A DNA stretch of 20,821 nt from JBFHNV01 sp965365655 (GTDB lineage: Bacteria > Pseudomonadota > Gammaproteobacteria > HK1), in assembly GCA_965365655.1 (NCBI GenBank), contig CBDUCN010000052.1, forward strand, positions 1 through 20,821. Reading direction: 5' to 3'. Each line of letters starts with the position of its first letter. The stretch's first letter is position 1. Positions 7,315-19,041 of this stretch are shown here, piece after piece. A program made the translations under genes and the position numbers. Under the pieces are notes generated by a model that saw only the letters and a list, made by a program, of their open reading frames with translations, made no database searches and was not told the origin of the DNA.

Positions 7315-7816
7315 GGCTGCCTTCAGAAGGTGACGGTGGCCACCACGTCGGCAACGCTCACGTTCACGTGAGAGCGCTGCTGGAGAACGTCGCCGACTGG
7401 GGAGGTTTGCCGCGGTCCGGTTACCTTCGGACTGCGCGTCATGGGCGAATGGCCGCTAGAATGCAGACTGCCGGTCGAGCGCAGGCGCCAGGGCTGACCT
7501 GCTCCCGACAAAGCCTGGGGGCGGCCGCCTGGTCACGCTCCTTTTGTCAGGCGCGTCCTGCTCTCGCCCGCGCGCCTGTGAGTGCGGCATCCATCTCAAT
7601 CGCCGTAAGCGGGCACGCCGCGGGCTCACCCGTTGAGCCACAACCAGGCGCAACCTCGAGCTCGCAGGAGAAATCACCTGCTCGGCGGTGGCGGATTCCC
7701 TGCTGGCAGCGCGAAGCATGAGGGATCGGGCCGCCGGGCCACCGGCGAGTGTCTCCGCGGAAACGCAAGCTCAGAAACCGCGTTGACTGTCCGGCCAGCC
7801 TTCACACGCGCGGCAG
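7315..7816. other. Gene-poor spacer at the right edge of the low-GC island
   Basis: A 502-bp gap between the convergent coiled-coil gene and the oxoprolinase-like gene. Open frames exist (for example 7368-7721 plus and 7456-7719 minus) but have no recognisable domain, no good ribosome site and composition-driven amino acid content. A short hairpin lies at 7357-7372. A 6-bp inverted repeat (GACAAA 7507-7512 / TTTGTC 7543-7548) encloses a GC-rich core and might help end transcription from either side. The region may be decayed island sequence. Confidence 0.5.
7357..7372. terminator. Weak hairpin downstream of the coiled-coil gene
   Basis: CTCACG pairs with CGTGAG across a 4-nt loop (TTCA), 43 nt after the stop codon at 7314. 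It has no T tract. The position between convergent genes fits a terminator, but the 6-bp stem is weak support. Confidence 0.25.
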
Positions 7817-11443
<3,627 letters not shown>

Positions 11444-11746
11444 GGTCGCGACGGATCCTCGTTCGCCACTCTGGCGTATTCTTGACGGCTGTCGGCTCCG
11501 GGGACGTCCGGAACGGCGGGTGCCCAAGCATAACCGGGGTCGACGAGAGATTTGCCGCGCGGACGCGGGGCGGCAGGGCCGCCCGACCCGGCCAGCGGGC
11601 GGCGGCCGCACGGTGGGCCGGGCGAGCGCCGGGCGGTCTCCCCGCGCTGCCTGCGCCCGCGCGGTGAGCGCCGGGGCCGGGAGGCCCGCATCCCGGTCCG
11701 ACATCCCGACAACGACATCCGAGCCAGAAACCCAAGGAGAACGAAC
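11444..11746. other. Intergenic region between divergent oxoprolinase and qor genes
   Basis: A 303-bp spacer that must contain the start signals of both genes. A GAGGA (complement at 11456-11460) precedes the minus-strand start at a rather long 12-nt distance, and AAGGAGA (11734-11740) precedes qor. TTGACG at 11482-11487 resembles a plus-strand -35 box but has no matching -10. No gene was found. Confidence 0.5.
11734..11740 (+). promoter_or_regulatory. Shine-Dalgarno of qor
   Basis: AAGGAGA, 6 nt before the ATG at 11747. It fixes the qor start and rules out the long upstream in-frame extension that begins at 11552. Confidence 0.8.
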
Positions 11747-12721
11747 ATGCCGCATGCGATCCAGATTCACGAGCCCGGCGGGCCCGAGGTCATGAAGTGG
11801 GAGGAGGTCGCCGTGCCCGAGCCCGGCGACGGCGAGGTGCGGCTGCGCCAGAGCGCGGTGGGGCTGAACTACATCGACGTGTACTTCCGCACCGGCATGT
11901 ACCCCGCGCCGTCGAAGCCCTTCACCCCCGGGATGGAGGGCGTCGGCGTGGTGGAAGCGGTGGGCTCCGGGGTCAAGCACGTGTCCGTCGGCGACCGGGT
12001 CGCGTACGGGCGCAACCTCGGTGGCTACGCCGAGGTGCGCACCATCGACGCCGGCTTCGTGATCGGGCTGCCGGACGACATCAGCGACGAGACCGCCGCG
12101 GCGATGATGCTGCAGGGCATGACCACCGAGTACCTCGCGGAGCGCTGCTTCCCGGTGCGCAAGGGCCAGCAGGTGCTGTTCCACGCCGCGGCCGGCGGTG
12201 TGGGCCTGATGTTCTGCCAGTGGGCGAGCGCGCTGGGCGCCGAGGTGATCGGCACCGTCGGCAACGCCGAGAAGGCGAAGCTCGCGCAGGCGCACGGCTG
12301 CGCGCACACGATCCTCTACAAGGACGAGGACTTCGTCGCGAAGGTCAAGGAGCTGACGGGCGGCAAGGGCGTGCCGGTGGTGTACGACGGCGTCGGCAAG
12401 GACACCTTCATGAAGTCGCTGGACTGCCTGAGCCCGCGCGGCACGATGGTCAGCTTCGGCAACGCGTCGGGCAAGGTGGAGCCGCTGGACATCGGCATCC
12501 TCAGCGGCAAGGGCTCGCTGTACGTCACACGGCCCACGCTGATGACCTACACCGCGACGCCCGAGGACTTCCGCCACTCCGCGGGGCGCGTGATCGAGAT
12601 GGTGCTCGAGGGCAAGCTCAAGGTGGAGGTCAACCAGACCTTTCCGCTGAAGGACGCCGCGAAGGCGCACATCGCGCTCGAAGGCCGGCAGACGACCGGG
12701 TCCACCGTGCTGCTGCCCTGA
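11747..12721 (+). CDS. qor: NADPH:quinone oxidoreductase (zeta-crystallin type)
   Basis: A 324-residue zinc-free medium-chain dehydrogenase/reductase of the quinone oxidoreductase family, matching the roughly 325 residues of E. coli Qor. It reduces quinones with NADPH in the cytosol. The N-terminal GroES-like half contains LNYIDVYFRTGMYP and PGMEGVGVVEAVGSGV. The Rossmann half contains the NADPH-binding AAAGGVGLMFCQWASALGAEVIG broken across the family motif A-x-G-G-V-G. The C-terminus ends with ALEGRQTTGSTVLLP, typical of Qor. None of the cysteine zinc ligands of alcohol dehydrogenases are present. It is a single gene, divergent from the oxoprolinase-like gene and convergent with icd. Confidence 0.93.
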   Translation: MPHAIQIHEPGGPEVMKWEEVAVPEPGDGEVRLRQSAVGLNYIDVYFRTGMYPAPSKPFTPGMEGVGVVEAVGSGVKHVSVGDRVAYGRNLGGYAEVRTIDAGFVIGLPDDISDETAAAMMLQGMTTEYLAERCFPVRKGQQVLFHAAAGGVGLMFCQWASALGAEVIGTVGNAEKAKLAQAHGCAHTILYKDEDFVAKVKELTGGKGVPVVYDGVGKDTFMKSLDCLSPRGTMVSFGNASGKVEPLDIGILSGKGSLYVTRPTLMTYTATPEDFRHSAGRVIEMVLEGKLKVEVNQTFPLKDAAKAHIALEGRQTTGSTVLLP

Positions 12722-12759
12722 CCGCCGGCCTCGGGCGCATCTCGCGCACCGAACGGAGA

Positions 12760-12788
12760 AGGGCCGCCCGCGTCCTGCGGGCGGCCCT
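12760..12788. terminator. Bidirectional hairpin terminator between qor and icd
   Basis: A perfect 12-bp stem (AGGGCCGCCCGC 12760-12771 with GCGGGCGGCCCT 12777-12788) and a 5-nt loop. It lies 38 nt after the qor stop and 20 nt beyond the icd stop, so it can serve both convergent genes. Neither side has a clear T run (TTCTCC on the icd side), as is common in GC-rich genomes. Confidence 0.75.
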
Positions 12789-12808
12789 CTCGGCGCGCTG
12801 CGGCGCCG

Positions 12809-14051
<1,243 letters not shown>

Positions 14052-14053
<2 letters not shown>

Positions 14054-14080
14054 GACGCTACCTCTACGGCTCGCTATACT
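14052..14080 (+). promoter_or_regulatory. Candidate plus-strand promoter overlapping the icd start codon
   Basis: ATGACG (14052-14057) and TATACT (14075-14080) are separated by 17 bp. This is the best sigma-70-like pair seen in the icd/squalene synthase spacer (4 of 6 and 5 of 6 matches). It would give the hopanoid operon a leader of about 210 nt and would sit across the icd translation start. Confidence 0.3.
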
Positions 14081-14299
14081 CGGTGAATCAACGGGTTGCC
14101 GGGATAGGCCGGGCGGATGGCGCGAAGCGCGCCGTCTCCGACGCCGGAGCCTCGGCAAGTCGTGCGGCGCGCTCGGGCGCGACGGGACAGGCGTCCGGTC
14201 CGCGCGCGAGCGCGTCGTCAGTGACGTATCATAACGTGCGGGTGCGCCGCGGAACGGCGCCTCGCGGACCGCCACGGAGCAGGACCACCACCCACCTCA

Positions 14300-15388
14300 A
14301 TGGCCCATTCCATGGCCCACCACACGCCAGGCGCCTCCGGCGAGGCCCAGCGCGACGGCGACCTGGACTACCAGGCGCGGGTGCTGGGGCAGGTGTCGCG
14401 CACGTTCGCGCTGACGATCCCGACGCTGCCTCCGGGGCTGCACGAGGCGGTGGCCAACGCCTATCTGCTGTGCCGCATCGCGGACACCATCGAGGACGAC
14501 CCGGACCTGGCGCCGGAGCACAAGCGGTACTTCGCGGACCAGTTCGTGCGCGTGCTGGACGGCGACCTCGTCGCGATGCGCTTCTCCGACGAGCTCTACC
14601 CGCGGCTGTCGCCGCGGCTGCCGCCGCCGGAGCGGGAGCTGGTGCTCAACGCGCCGCGGGTGCTGCGCATCACGCGCCGCTTCGACGACCGCCAGCAGGC
14701 GGCGATGCGCCGCTGCGTGCGCATCATGTCCCGGGGCATGGCCCGCTTCCAGGAGCACGCGTCGCGCTCGGGGCTCGCCGACATGCCGGCGCTGGACAGC
14801 TACTGCTACCACGTGGCGGGCGTCGTCGGGGAGATGCTCACCGAGCTGTTCTGCGTGCACGACCCCGCGATCGCCGTCCACCGCCAGCGCCTGCTGCGGC
14901 TGTCGGTCTCCTTCGGGCAGGGCCTGCAGATGACCAACATCCTGAAGGACGTGTGGGAGGATCTGGCGCGCGGCGCGTGCTGGCTGCCGCGGGACGTGTT
15001 CCGCGCGCACGGCTTCGATCTCGACGATCTCACCCCCGGCACGCGCGACCCGGCCTTCCTCGCCGGCTACGGCGCGCTGGTGGCGACCGCGCGCGGGCAC
15101 CTCGCCAACGCGCTGGACTACACGCTCGCGATGCCGGCGGGTCAGCCGGGCATCCGGCGCTTCTGCCTGTGGGCGCTGGGCATGGCGGTGCTGACGCTGC
15201 GCCGCATCCACGCGAGCCCCGGTTTCCGCAGCGGCGCGCAGGTGAAGATCAGCCGTCGTGCCGTGCACGCCACCGTCCGGGTCACGGACCTCTGCGTGCG
15301 CCGCGACCGGCTGCTGCGCCTGCTGTTCGATCTCACGACGCGCGGCCTTCCGGCCGCGGCGGCGCAGGAGCACGCGCTATCCGTGTGA
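14300..15388 (+). CDS. sqs: Squalene synthase (squalene/phytoene synthase family)
   Basis: A 362-residue trans-isoprenyl diphosphate synthase. It should join two farnesyl diphosphates head-to-head and reduce the product to squalene. Family motifs are SRTFALTIPTLPPGL near residue 34, the first Asp-rich motif CRIADTIEDD, YCYHVAGVVGEMLTELF, and the second Asp-rich motif NILKDVWED. The YCxxVAGxVG form and the length over 350 point to one-step squalene synthase rather than to the shorter HpnC/HpnD proteins or phytoene synthase. The adjoining cyclase supports squalene as product. Two in-frame ATGs (14300 and 14312) are possible; the Shine-Dalgarno (GGAGCAGGA, 14276-14284) is distant from both. It is the first gene of the hopanoid operon, with 80 nt to the next gene. 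Confidence 0.88.
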   Translation: MAHSMAHHTPGASGEAQRDGDLDYQARVLGQVSRTFALTIPTLPPGLHEAVANAYLLCRIADTIEDDPDLAPEHKRYFADQFVRVLDGDLVAMRFSDELYPRLSPRLPPPERELVLNAPRVLRITRRFDDRQQAAMRRCVRIMSRGMARFQEHASRSGLADMPALDSYCYHVAGVVGEMLTELFCVHDPAIAVHRQRLLRLSVSFGQGLQMTNILKDVWEDLARGACWLPRDVFRAHGFDLDDLTPGTRDPAFLAGYGALVATARGHLANALDYTLAMPAGQPGIRRFCLWALGMAVLTLRRIHASPGFRSGAQVKISRRAVHATVRVTDLCVRRDRLLRLLFDLTTRGLPAAAAQEHALSV

Positions 15389-15468
15389 TGCCGGACGATC
15401 GCCGCAACGCCGCGGTGCGCCGCCGCGGGCGCGCGCACGCCCGCTGACCGCCGTCGAAGCACCGCATC

Positions 15469-17412
15469 ATGGAATCGCTGCAACCGCTCAACGAACCTGC
15501 CGCCGGCGCCCGCGCGCCGGAGCGCGCCCCGGTGCGCACCCCATCCGAGCTGGAGTCGGCCCTGGAGCGCGGCACGGCGGCGCTCAAGGACGACCAGGAC
15601 GCGGCGGGCCACTGGTGCTACGAGTTCGAGGCCGACTGCACCATCCCGGCCGAATACGTGCTGATGATGCACTTCATGGACGAGGTGGACGACGCGCTGG
15701 AAGCCCGGATCGGCGTCTACCTGCGCGACAAGCAGTGCGACGACGGCGGCTGGTCGCTGTATCCCGGCGGCGCCTCCGACCTGAGCTGCGCGGTGAAGGC
15801 GTACTACGCGCTGAAGCTGATCGGGGACCCGCCCGACGCGCCGCACATGGCCGAGGCCCGCGCGTTCATTCTCGGCGCCGGCGGCGCCGCCCACGCGAAC
15901 GTGTTCACGCGCATCGCCCTCGCGCTGTTCGGGCAGGTGCCGTGGCGGGCCGTGCCGTTCATCCCGGTCGAGATCATGCTGCTGCCGGAGTGGTTCCCGT
16001 TCCACATCCGCAAGGTGTCGTACTGGTCGCGCACGGTGATGGTGCCGCTGTTCATCCTGTGCACGCTGAAGCCGCGCGCGGAGAACCCGCGCGGCGTCGA
16101 CGTGCGCGAGCTGTTCGTCGTGCCGCCGGAGGAGGAGCGGGACTACTTCCCGGTGAAGTCCGGCCTCAACCGCCTGTTCCTGGCGCTCGACCGCGTGGGC
16201 CGGATGCTGGAGCCGCTGGTGCCGGGCTTCATGCGCCGGCGTGCCATCGCGCGGGCCCGCGACTGGTTCGTCGAGCGTCTCAACGGCGTGGACGGGCTGG
16301 GCGCCATCTTCCCCGCGATGGTGAACGCCCACGAGGCGCTGAAGGCGCTGGGCTATGGCCCGGAGCACCCCCTGCGGCGCCAGACCCGCGACGCGCTGGC
16401 GCGCCTGCTGGTGATCAAGGAGGACCACGCCTACTGCCAGCCCTGCGTGTCGCCGGTGTGGGACACGGCGCTGGCCTGCCTCGCGCTGCAGGCGTCGGAG
16501 CGCCGCGTCGACGGCGACGAGGTGATCGCGGGGCTGGACTGGCTGGCGCCGCGCCAGGTGCTGGACGAGCCCGGGGACTGGCGCCTGAACTGCAGTGCGC
16601 GCGGCGGCGGCTGGGCCTTCGAGTTCGCGAACAGCCACTACCCGGACGTCGACGACACGCCGGTGGTCGCGTGGGCGATGCTGGAAGCGGACCCGGACCG
16701 CTACGCGCACGCGATCGCGCGCGCCGCCGAGTGGATCGTCGGCATGCAGTCCAGCAACGGCGGCTGGGCGTCGTTTGACGTCGACAATACCTACGAGTAC
16801 CTGAACGAGATCCCGTTCGCGGATCACGGCGCGCTGCTGGACCCGCCCACGGCCGACGTGACCGCGCGCTGCGTGACCTTCCTGTCCCGCCTGGACCGCG
16901 ACGCGCACGCCGCCACCATCGAGCGCGGCGTCGCGTTCCTGCGCCGCGAGCAGGAGGCCGCCGGCTGCTGGTTCGGGCGCTGGGGCACCAACTACATCTA
17001 CGGCACCTGGTCGGTGCTGGTCGGGCTCGCGGCGGCCGGTGTGTCGCCCGGGGACCCGGCGGTGCGCCGCGCCGTCGCGTGGCTCGAGTCCTGCCAGCGC
17101 GACGACGGCGGCTGGGGCGAGGACAACGCCAGCTACTTCGAGCCCGCGCTCGCGGGGCAGGCCGCGCGCAGCACCAGCTTCCAGACCGCGTGGGCGCTGC
17201 TGGCGCTGCTCGAGATGGGCGAGGTCGACGCGCCTGCGGTGCGCCGCGGGATCCGGCACCTGCTGCAGACCCGGGCCGGCGACGGGCTGTGGGCGGACCC
17301 GGAGTTCACCGCGCCCGGCTTCCCGAAGGTCTTCTACCTCAAGTACCACGGCTACAGCCGCTACTTCCCGCTGTGGGCGCTGGCGCGCTACCGCAACCTC
17401 GGCGGGCGCTGA
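15469..17412 (+). CDS. shc: Squalene-hopene cyclase
   Basis: A 647-residue class II triterpene cyclase, full length for the family, which converts squalene to hopene or hopanol at the cytoplasmic membrane. The protonating motif D393-V-D395-D396-T397 is present; Asp395 corresponds to the catalytic Asp376 of the Alicyclobacillus enzyme. Several QW repeats are visible (KQCDDGGWSLY, QSSNGGWASFD, QRDDGGWGED). The membrane-inserting region RKVSYWSRTVMVPL and the C-terminal SRYFPLWALARYR are typical. The ATG at 15469 gives MESLQPLNEP; no clear Shine-Dalgarno precedes it, so it may depend on coupling to the upstream gene. The stop is 38 nt before hpnG. Confidence 0.97.
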   Translation: MESLQPLNEPAAGARAPERAPVRTPSELESALERGTAALKDDQDAAGHWCYEFEADCTIPAEYVLMMHFMDEVDDALEARIGVYLRDKQCDDGGWSLYPGGASDLSCAVKAYYALKLIGDPPDAPHMAEARAFILGAGGAAHANVFTRIALALFGQVPWRAVPFIPVEIMLLPEWFPFHIRKVSYWSRTVMVPLFILCTLKPRAENPRGVDVRELFVVPPEEERDYFPVKSGLNRLFLALDRVGRMLEPLVPGFMRRRAIARARDWFVERLNGVDGLGAIFPAMVNAHEALKALGYGPEHPLRRQTRDALARLLVIKEDHAYCQPCVSPVWDTALACLALQASERRVDGDEVIAGLDWLAPRQVLDEPGDWRLNCSARGGGWAFEFANSHYPDVDDTPVVAWAMLEADPDRYAHAIARAAEWIVGMQSSNGGWASFDVDNTYEYLNEIPFADHGALLDPPTADVTARCVTFLSRLDRDAHAATIERGVAFLRREQEAAGCWFGRWGTNYIYGTWSVLVGLAAAGVSPGDPAVRRAVAWLESCQRDDGGWGEDNASYFEPALAGQAARSTSFQTAWALLALLEMGEVDAPAVRRGIRHLLQTRAGDGLWADPEFTAPGFPKVFYLKYHGYSRYFPLWALARYRNLGGR

Positions 17413-17450
17413 CCGCTCGCCGACCGCTGCGCGCAGGTCTTTAGCGCGCC

Positions 17451-18161
17451 GTGGCTCCGGCCGTCGGCGTGGTGGTCGCGCTGGCCCGCGAGGCGCGGGT
17501 CGTGCGCCGCGCGTGCCGGGTGGCCGGCGTCGAGGCACGGGTCAGCGTCGCGTGCAGCGGCATGGGCGGCGCGCGCGCCGGCGATGCCGCCCGCGACCTC
17601 GTGGACCGCGGCGCCGAGCTGCTGCTGGTCGCCGGGTACGCGGGCGCGCTGCACGCGCGTCTCGCGCCCGGCGCGCTGCTGCTCGCGACGGCGCTGCACG
17701 GCGCGCGCGCCGGCGCGCCGCGGGCGTGCGACGCTGATCTGCTCGCGCGGGCCGAGGCTGCGCTGGCGGGCACGCCTGCGCTGCACCTGGGGCCGCTGGC
17801 GAGCGTGGATCGCCCGCTTGACGGCGCCGCGGCGCGCGCGGCGCTGGCCGCGCACGACGGCGCGCTGGCCGTGGACATGGAGAGCGCCGCGGTGGGCGAG
17901 GTCGCGGCGCAACGCGGCGTGCCGTGGCTCGCGCTGCGCGCGATTTCCGATGGTGTCGGGCAACGGGTGCCGCCGTGCCTGGAGCGGCTGGTCGACGCCT
18001 ACGGCACGCCGACGCCGCGCGGCCTGCTGCGTGCGGTGCTGCACGATCCGATGGGCCTGCGGCACCTGCCGGCGCTTGCGCGCGGCGTGCGGCACGCCGA
18101 CCGCAGCCTGCAGACCGCGCTGGTGCGGCTGCTCGCCGCGCTCGCCGGCAGCGAAACGTGA
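17451..18161 (+). CDS. hpnG: Hopanoid-associated nucleoside phosphorylase HpnG
   Basis: A 236-residue member of the purine nucleoside phosphorylase/MTA-SAH nucleosidase superfamily. In hopanoid producers HpnG removes adenine from adenosylhopane on the way to ribosylhopane and bacteriohopanetetrol. Glycine-rich starts (VVVALAREARV, CSGMGGARAG, VAGYAGAL) and the catalytic signature V141-D-M-E-S145 are present, followed by LRAISDGV. It begins with GTG at 17451; an in-frame TAG at 17442-17444 rules out any earlier start. The position directly after shc supports HpnG rather than a salvage nucleosidase. HpnH, the enzyme that makes adenosylhopane, is not in this window. Confidence 0.9.
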   Translation: MAPAVGVVVALAREARVVRRACRVAGVEARVSVACSGMGGARAGDAARDLVDRGAELLLVAGYAGALHARLAPGALLLATALHGARAGAPRACDADLLARAEAALAGTPALHLGPLASVDRPLDGAAARAALAAHDGALAVDMESAAVGEVAAQRGVPWLALRAISDGVGQRVPPCLERLVDAYGTPTPRGLLRAVLHDPMGLRHLPALARGVRHADRSLQTALVRLLAALAGSET

Positions 18162-18216
18162 TCCTGTATTCTCCGCGACCCGGCGCGGCGTCCCGCGCCC
18201 GGCAGGAGACGGCGAG

Positions 18217-19002
18217 ATGGATGCGGCGAAATCCACGCCCCGGGCCGGATCGCCGCTGACGGCGACCGAGCTGGCCGCGTTCCGGCGCGACGGCTACGTC
18301 GCGGTGCGCGCGTTCCTCGACGCGCAGGAGGCTGCACGGCTGTCGCGCTGGGTGGACGAGCTGGCCCGCGCGCCGGAGCGGTCGGGCCGTCACTGGGTGT
18401 ACCACGAGGACGACCGCCTGCACCCCGGCGCGCGCGTGCTGTCGCGCATCGAGAACTTCTGCCCGTTCCACCCGGAGCTCGACGCGCTGCTCACCGGGCC
18501 GCGCGTGATGCGGGTGATGGCCCGGCTCCTCGGCGAGCCGGCCGTGCTGTTCAAGGACAAGATCAACTTCAAGACGCCGGGCAGCGCCGGCTTCGAGCCG
18601 CACCAGGACGTGCAGGCTGGATGGGACCGCTACGCGGATCTGCACGTCAGCATGATGCTGGCCGTCGACGCCGCGACGCCCGAGAACGGCTGCCTGGAGC
18701 TGGCTCCCGGGTGGCACGAGCGCGGCCGGGTGGGCGAGGCATGGACGCCGCTCGGCGACGCGGTGCCCGACGACGCGTACCGCGCGTGTCCGGCAGCCGC
18801 CGGCGACGCGGTGTTCTTCGACTCGTACGTGCCGCACCGCTCCGCGCCCAATCGCACCGGGCGCGCGCGGCGGATCCTGTACGCGACCTACAATCGCGCC
18901 TCGGCCGGCGATCAGCGCGGGCGCTACTACGCCGACAAGCATGCGAGCTATCCCCCGGACATCGATCGCGACGCGGGCAGGGAGTACGTGTATCGCGTGT
19001 GA
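18217..19002 (+). CDS. Phytanoyl-CoA dioxygenase-family Fe(II)/2-oxoglutarate oxygenase
   Basis: A 261-residue double-stranded beta-helix oxygenase of the PhyH family. The iron triad is visible: His129-Gln-Asp131 (FEPHQDVQAGW) and distal His207 (YVPHRSAPN), with Arg residues just after it (NRTGRARRIL) that can bind 2-oxoglutarate. FKDKINFKTPG and NGCLELAPGWHE are typical family segments. It has no signal peptide or membrane segment. The ATG at 18217 has GGAGAC at 18204-18209 as ribosome site. It lies 55 nt after hpnG and 39 nt before hpnN, so it is inside the hopanoid operon. Hydroxylation of a hopanoid or its side chain is therefore a reasonable inference, but PhyH relatives act on many substrates (ectoine, phosphonates, fatty acyl-CoA). 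Confidence 0.88.
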   Translation: MDAAKSTPRAGSPLTATELAAFRRDGYVAVRAFLDAQEAARLSRWVDELARAPERSGRHWVYHEDDRLHPGARVLSRIENFCPFHPELDALLTGPRVMRVMARLLGEPAVLFKDKINFKTPGSAGFEPHQDVQAGWDRYADLHVSMMLAVDAATPENGCLELAPGWHERGRVGEAWTPLGDAVPDDAYRACPAAAGDAVFFDSYVPHRSAPNRTGRARRILYATYNRASAGDQRGRYYADKHASYPPDIDRDAGREYVYRV

Positions 19003-19041
19003 GCCCGCACGCGGCACGGTCCGCCCGGCGGGCACGTCCTG

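Noticed and set aside
7323..7511. Small minus-strand open frame of 62 codons in the island spacer
   Set aside because: The ending NVSVADVVATVTF looks protein-like, but there is no ribosome site, no recognisable domain and the N-terminal part is low quality; at best a decayed fragment.
7368..7721. 117-codon plus-strand open frame in the same spacer
   Set aside because: Ala/Ser/Arg-rich without motifs and no Shine-Dalgarno; overlapping frames on both strands are equally open.
15142..17538. 798-residue minus-strand open frame opposite shc
   Set aside because: The same kind of antisense shadow; shc on the plus strand has all catalytic motifs.
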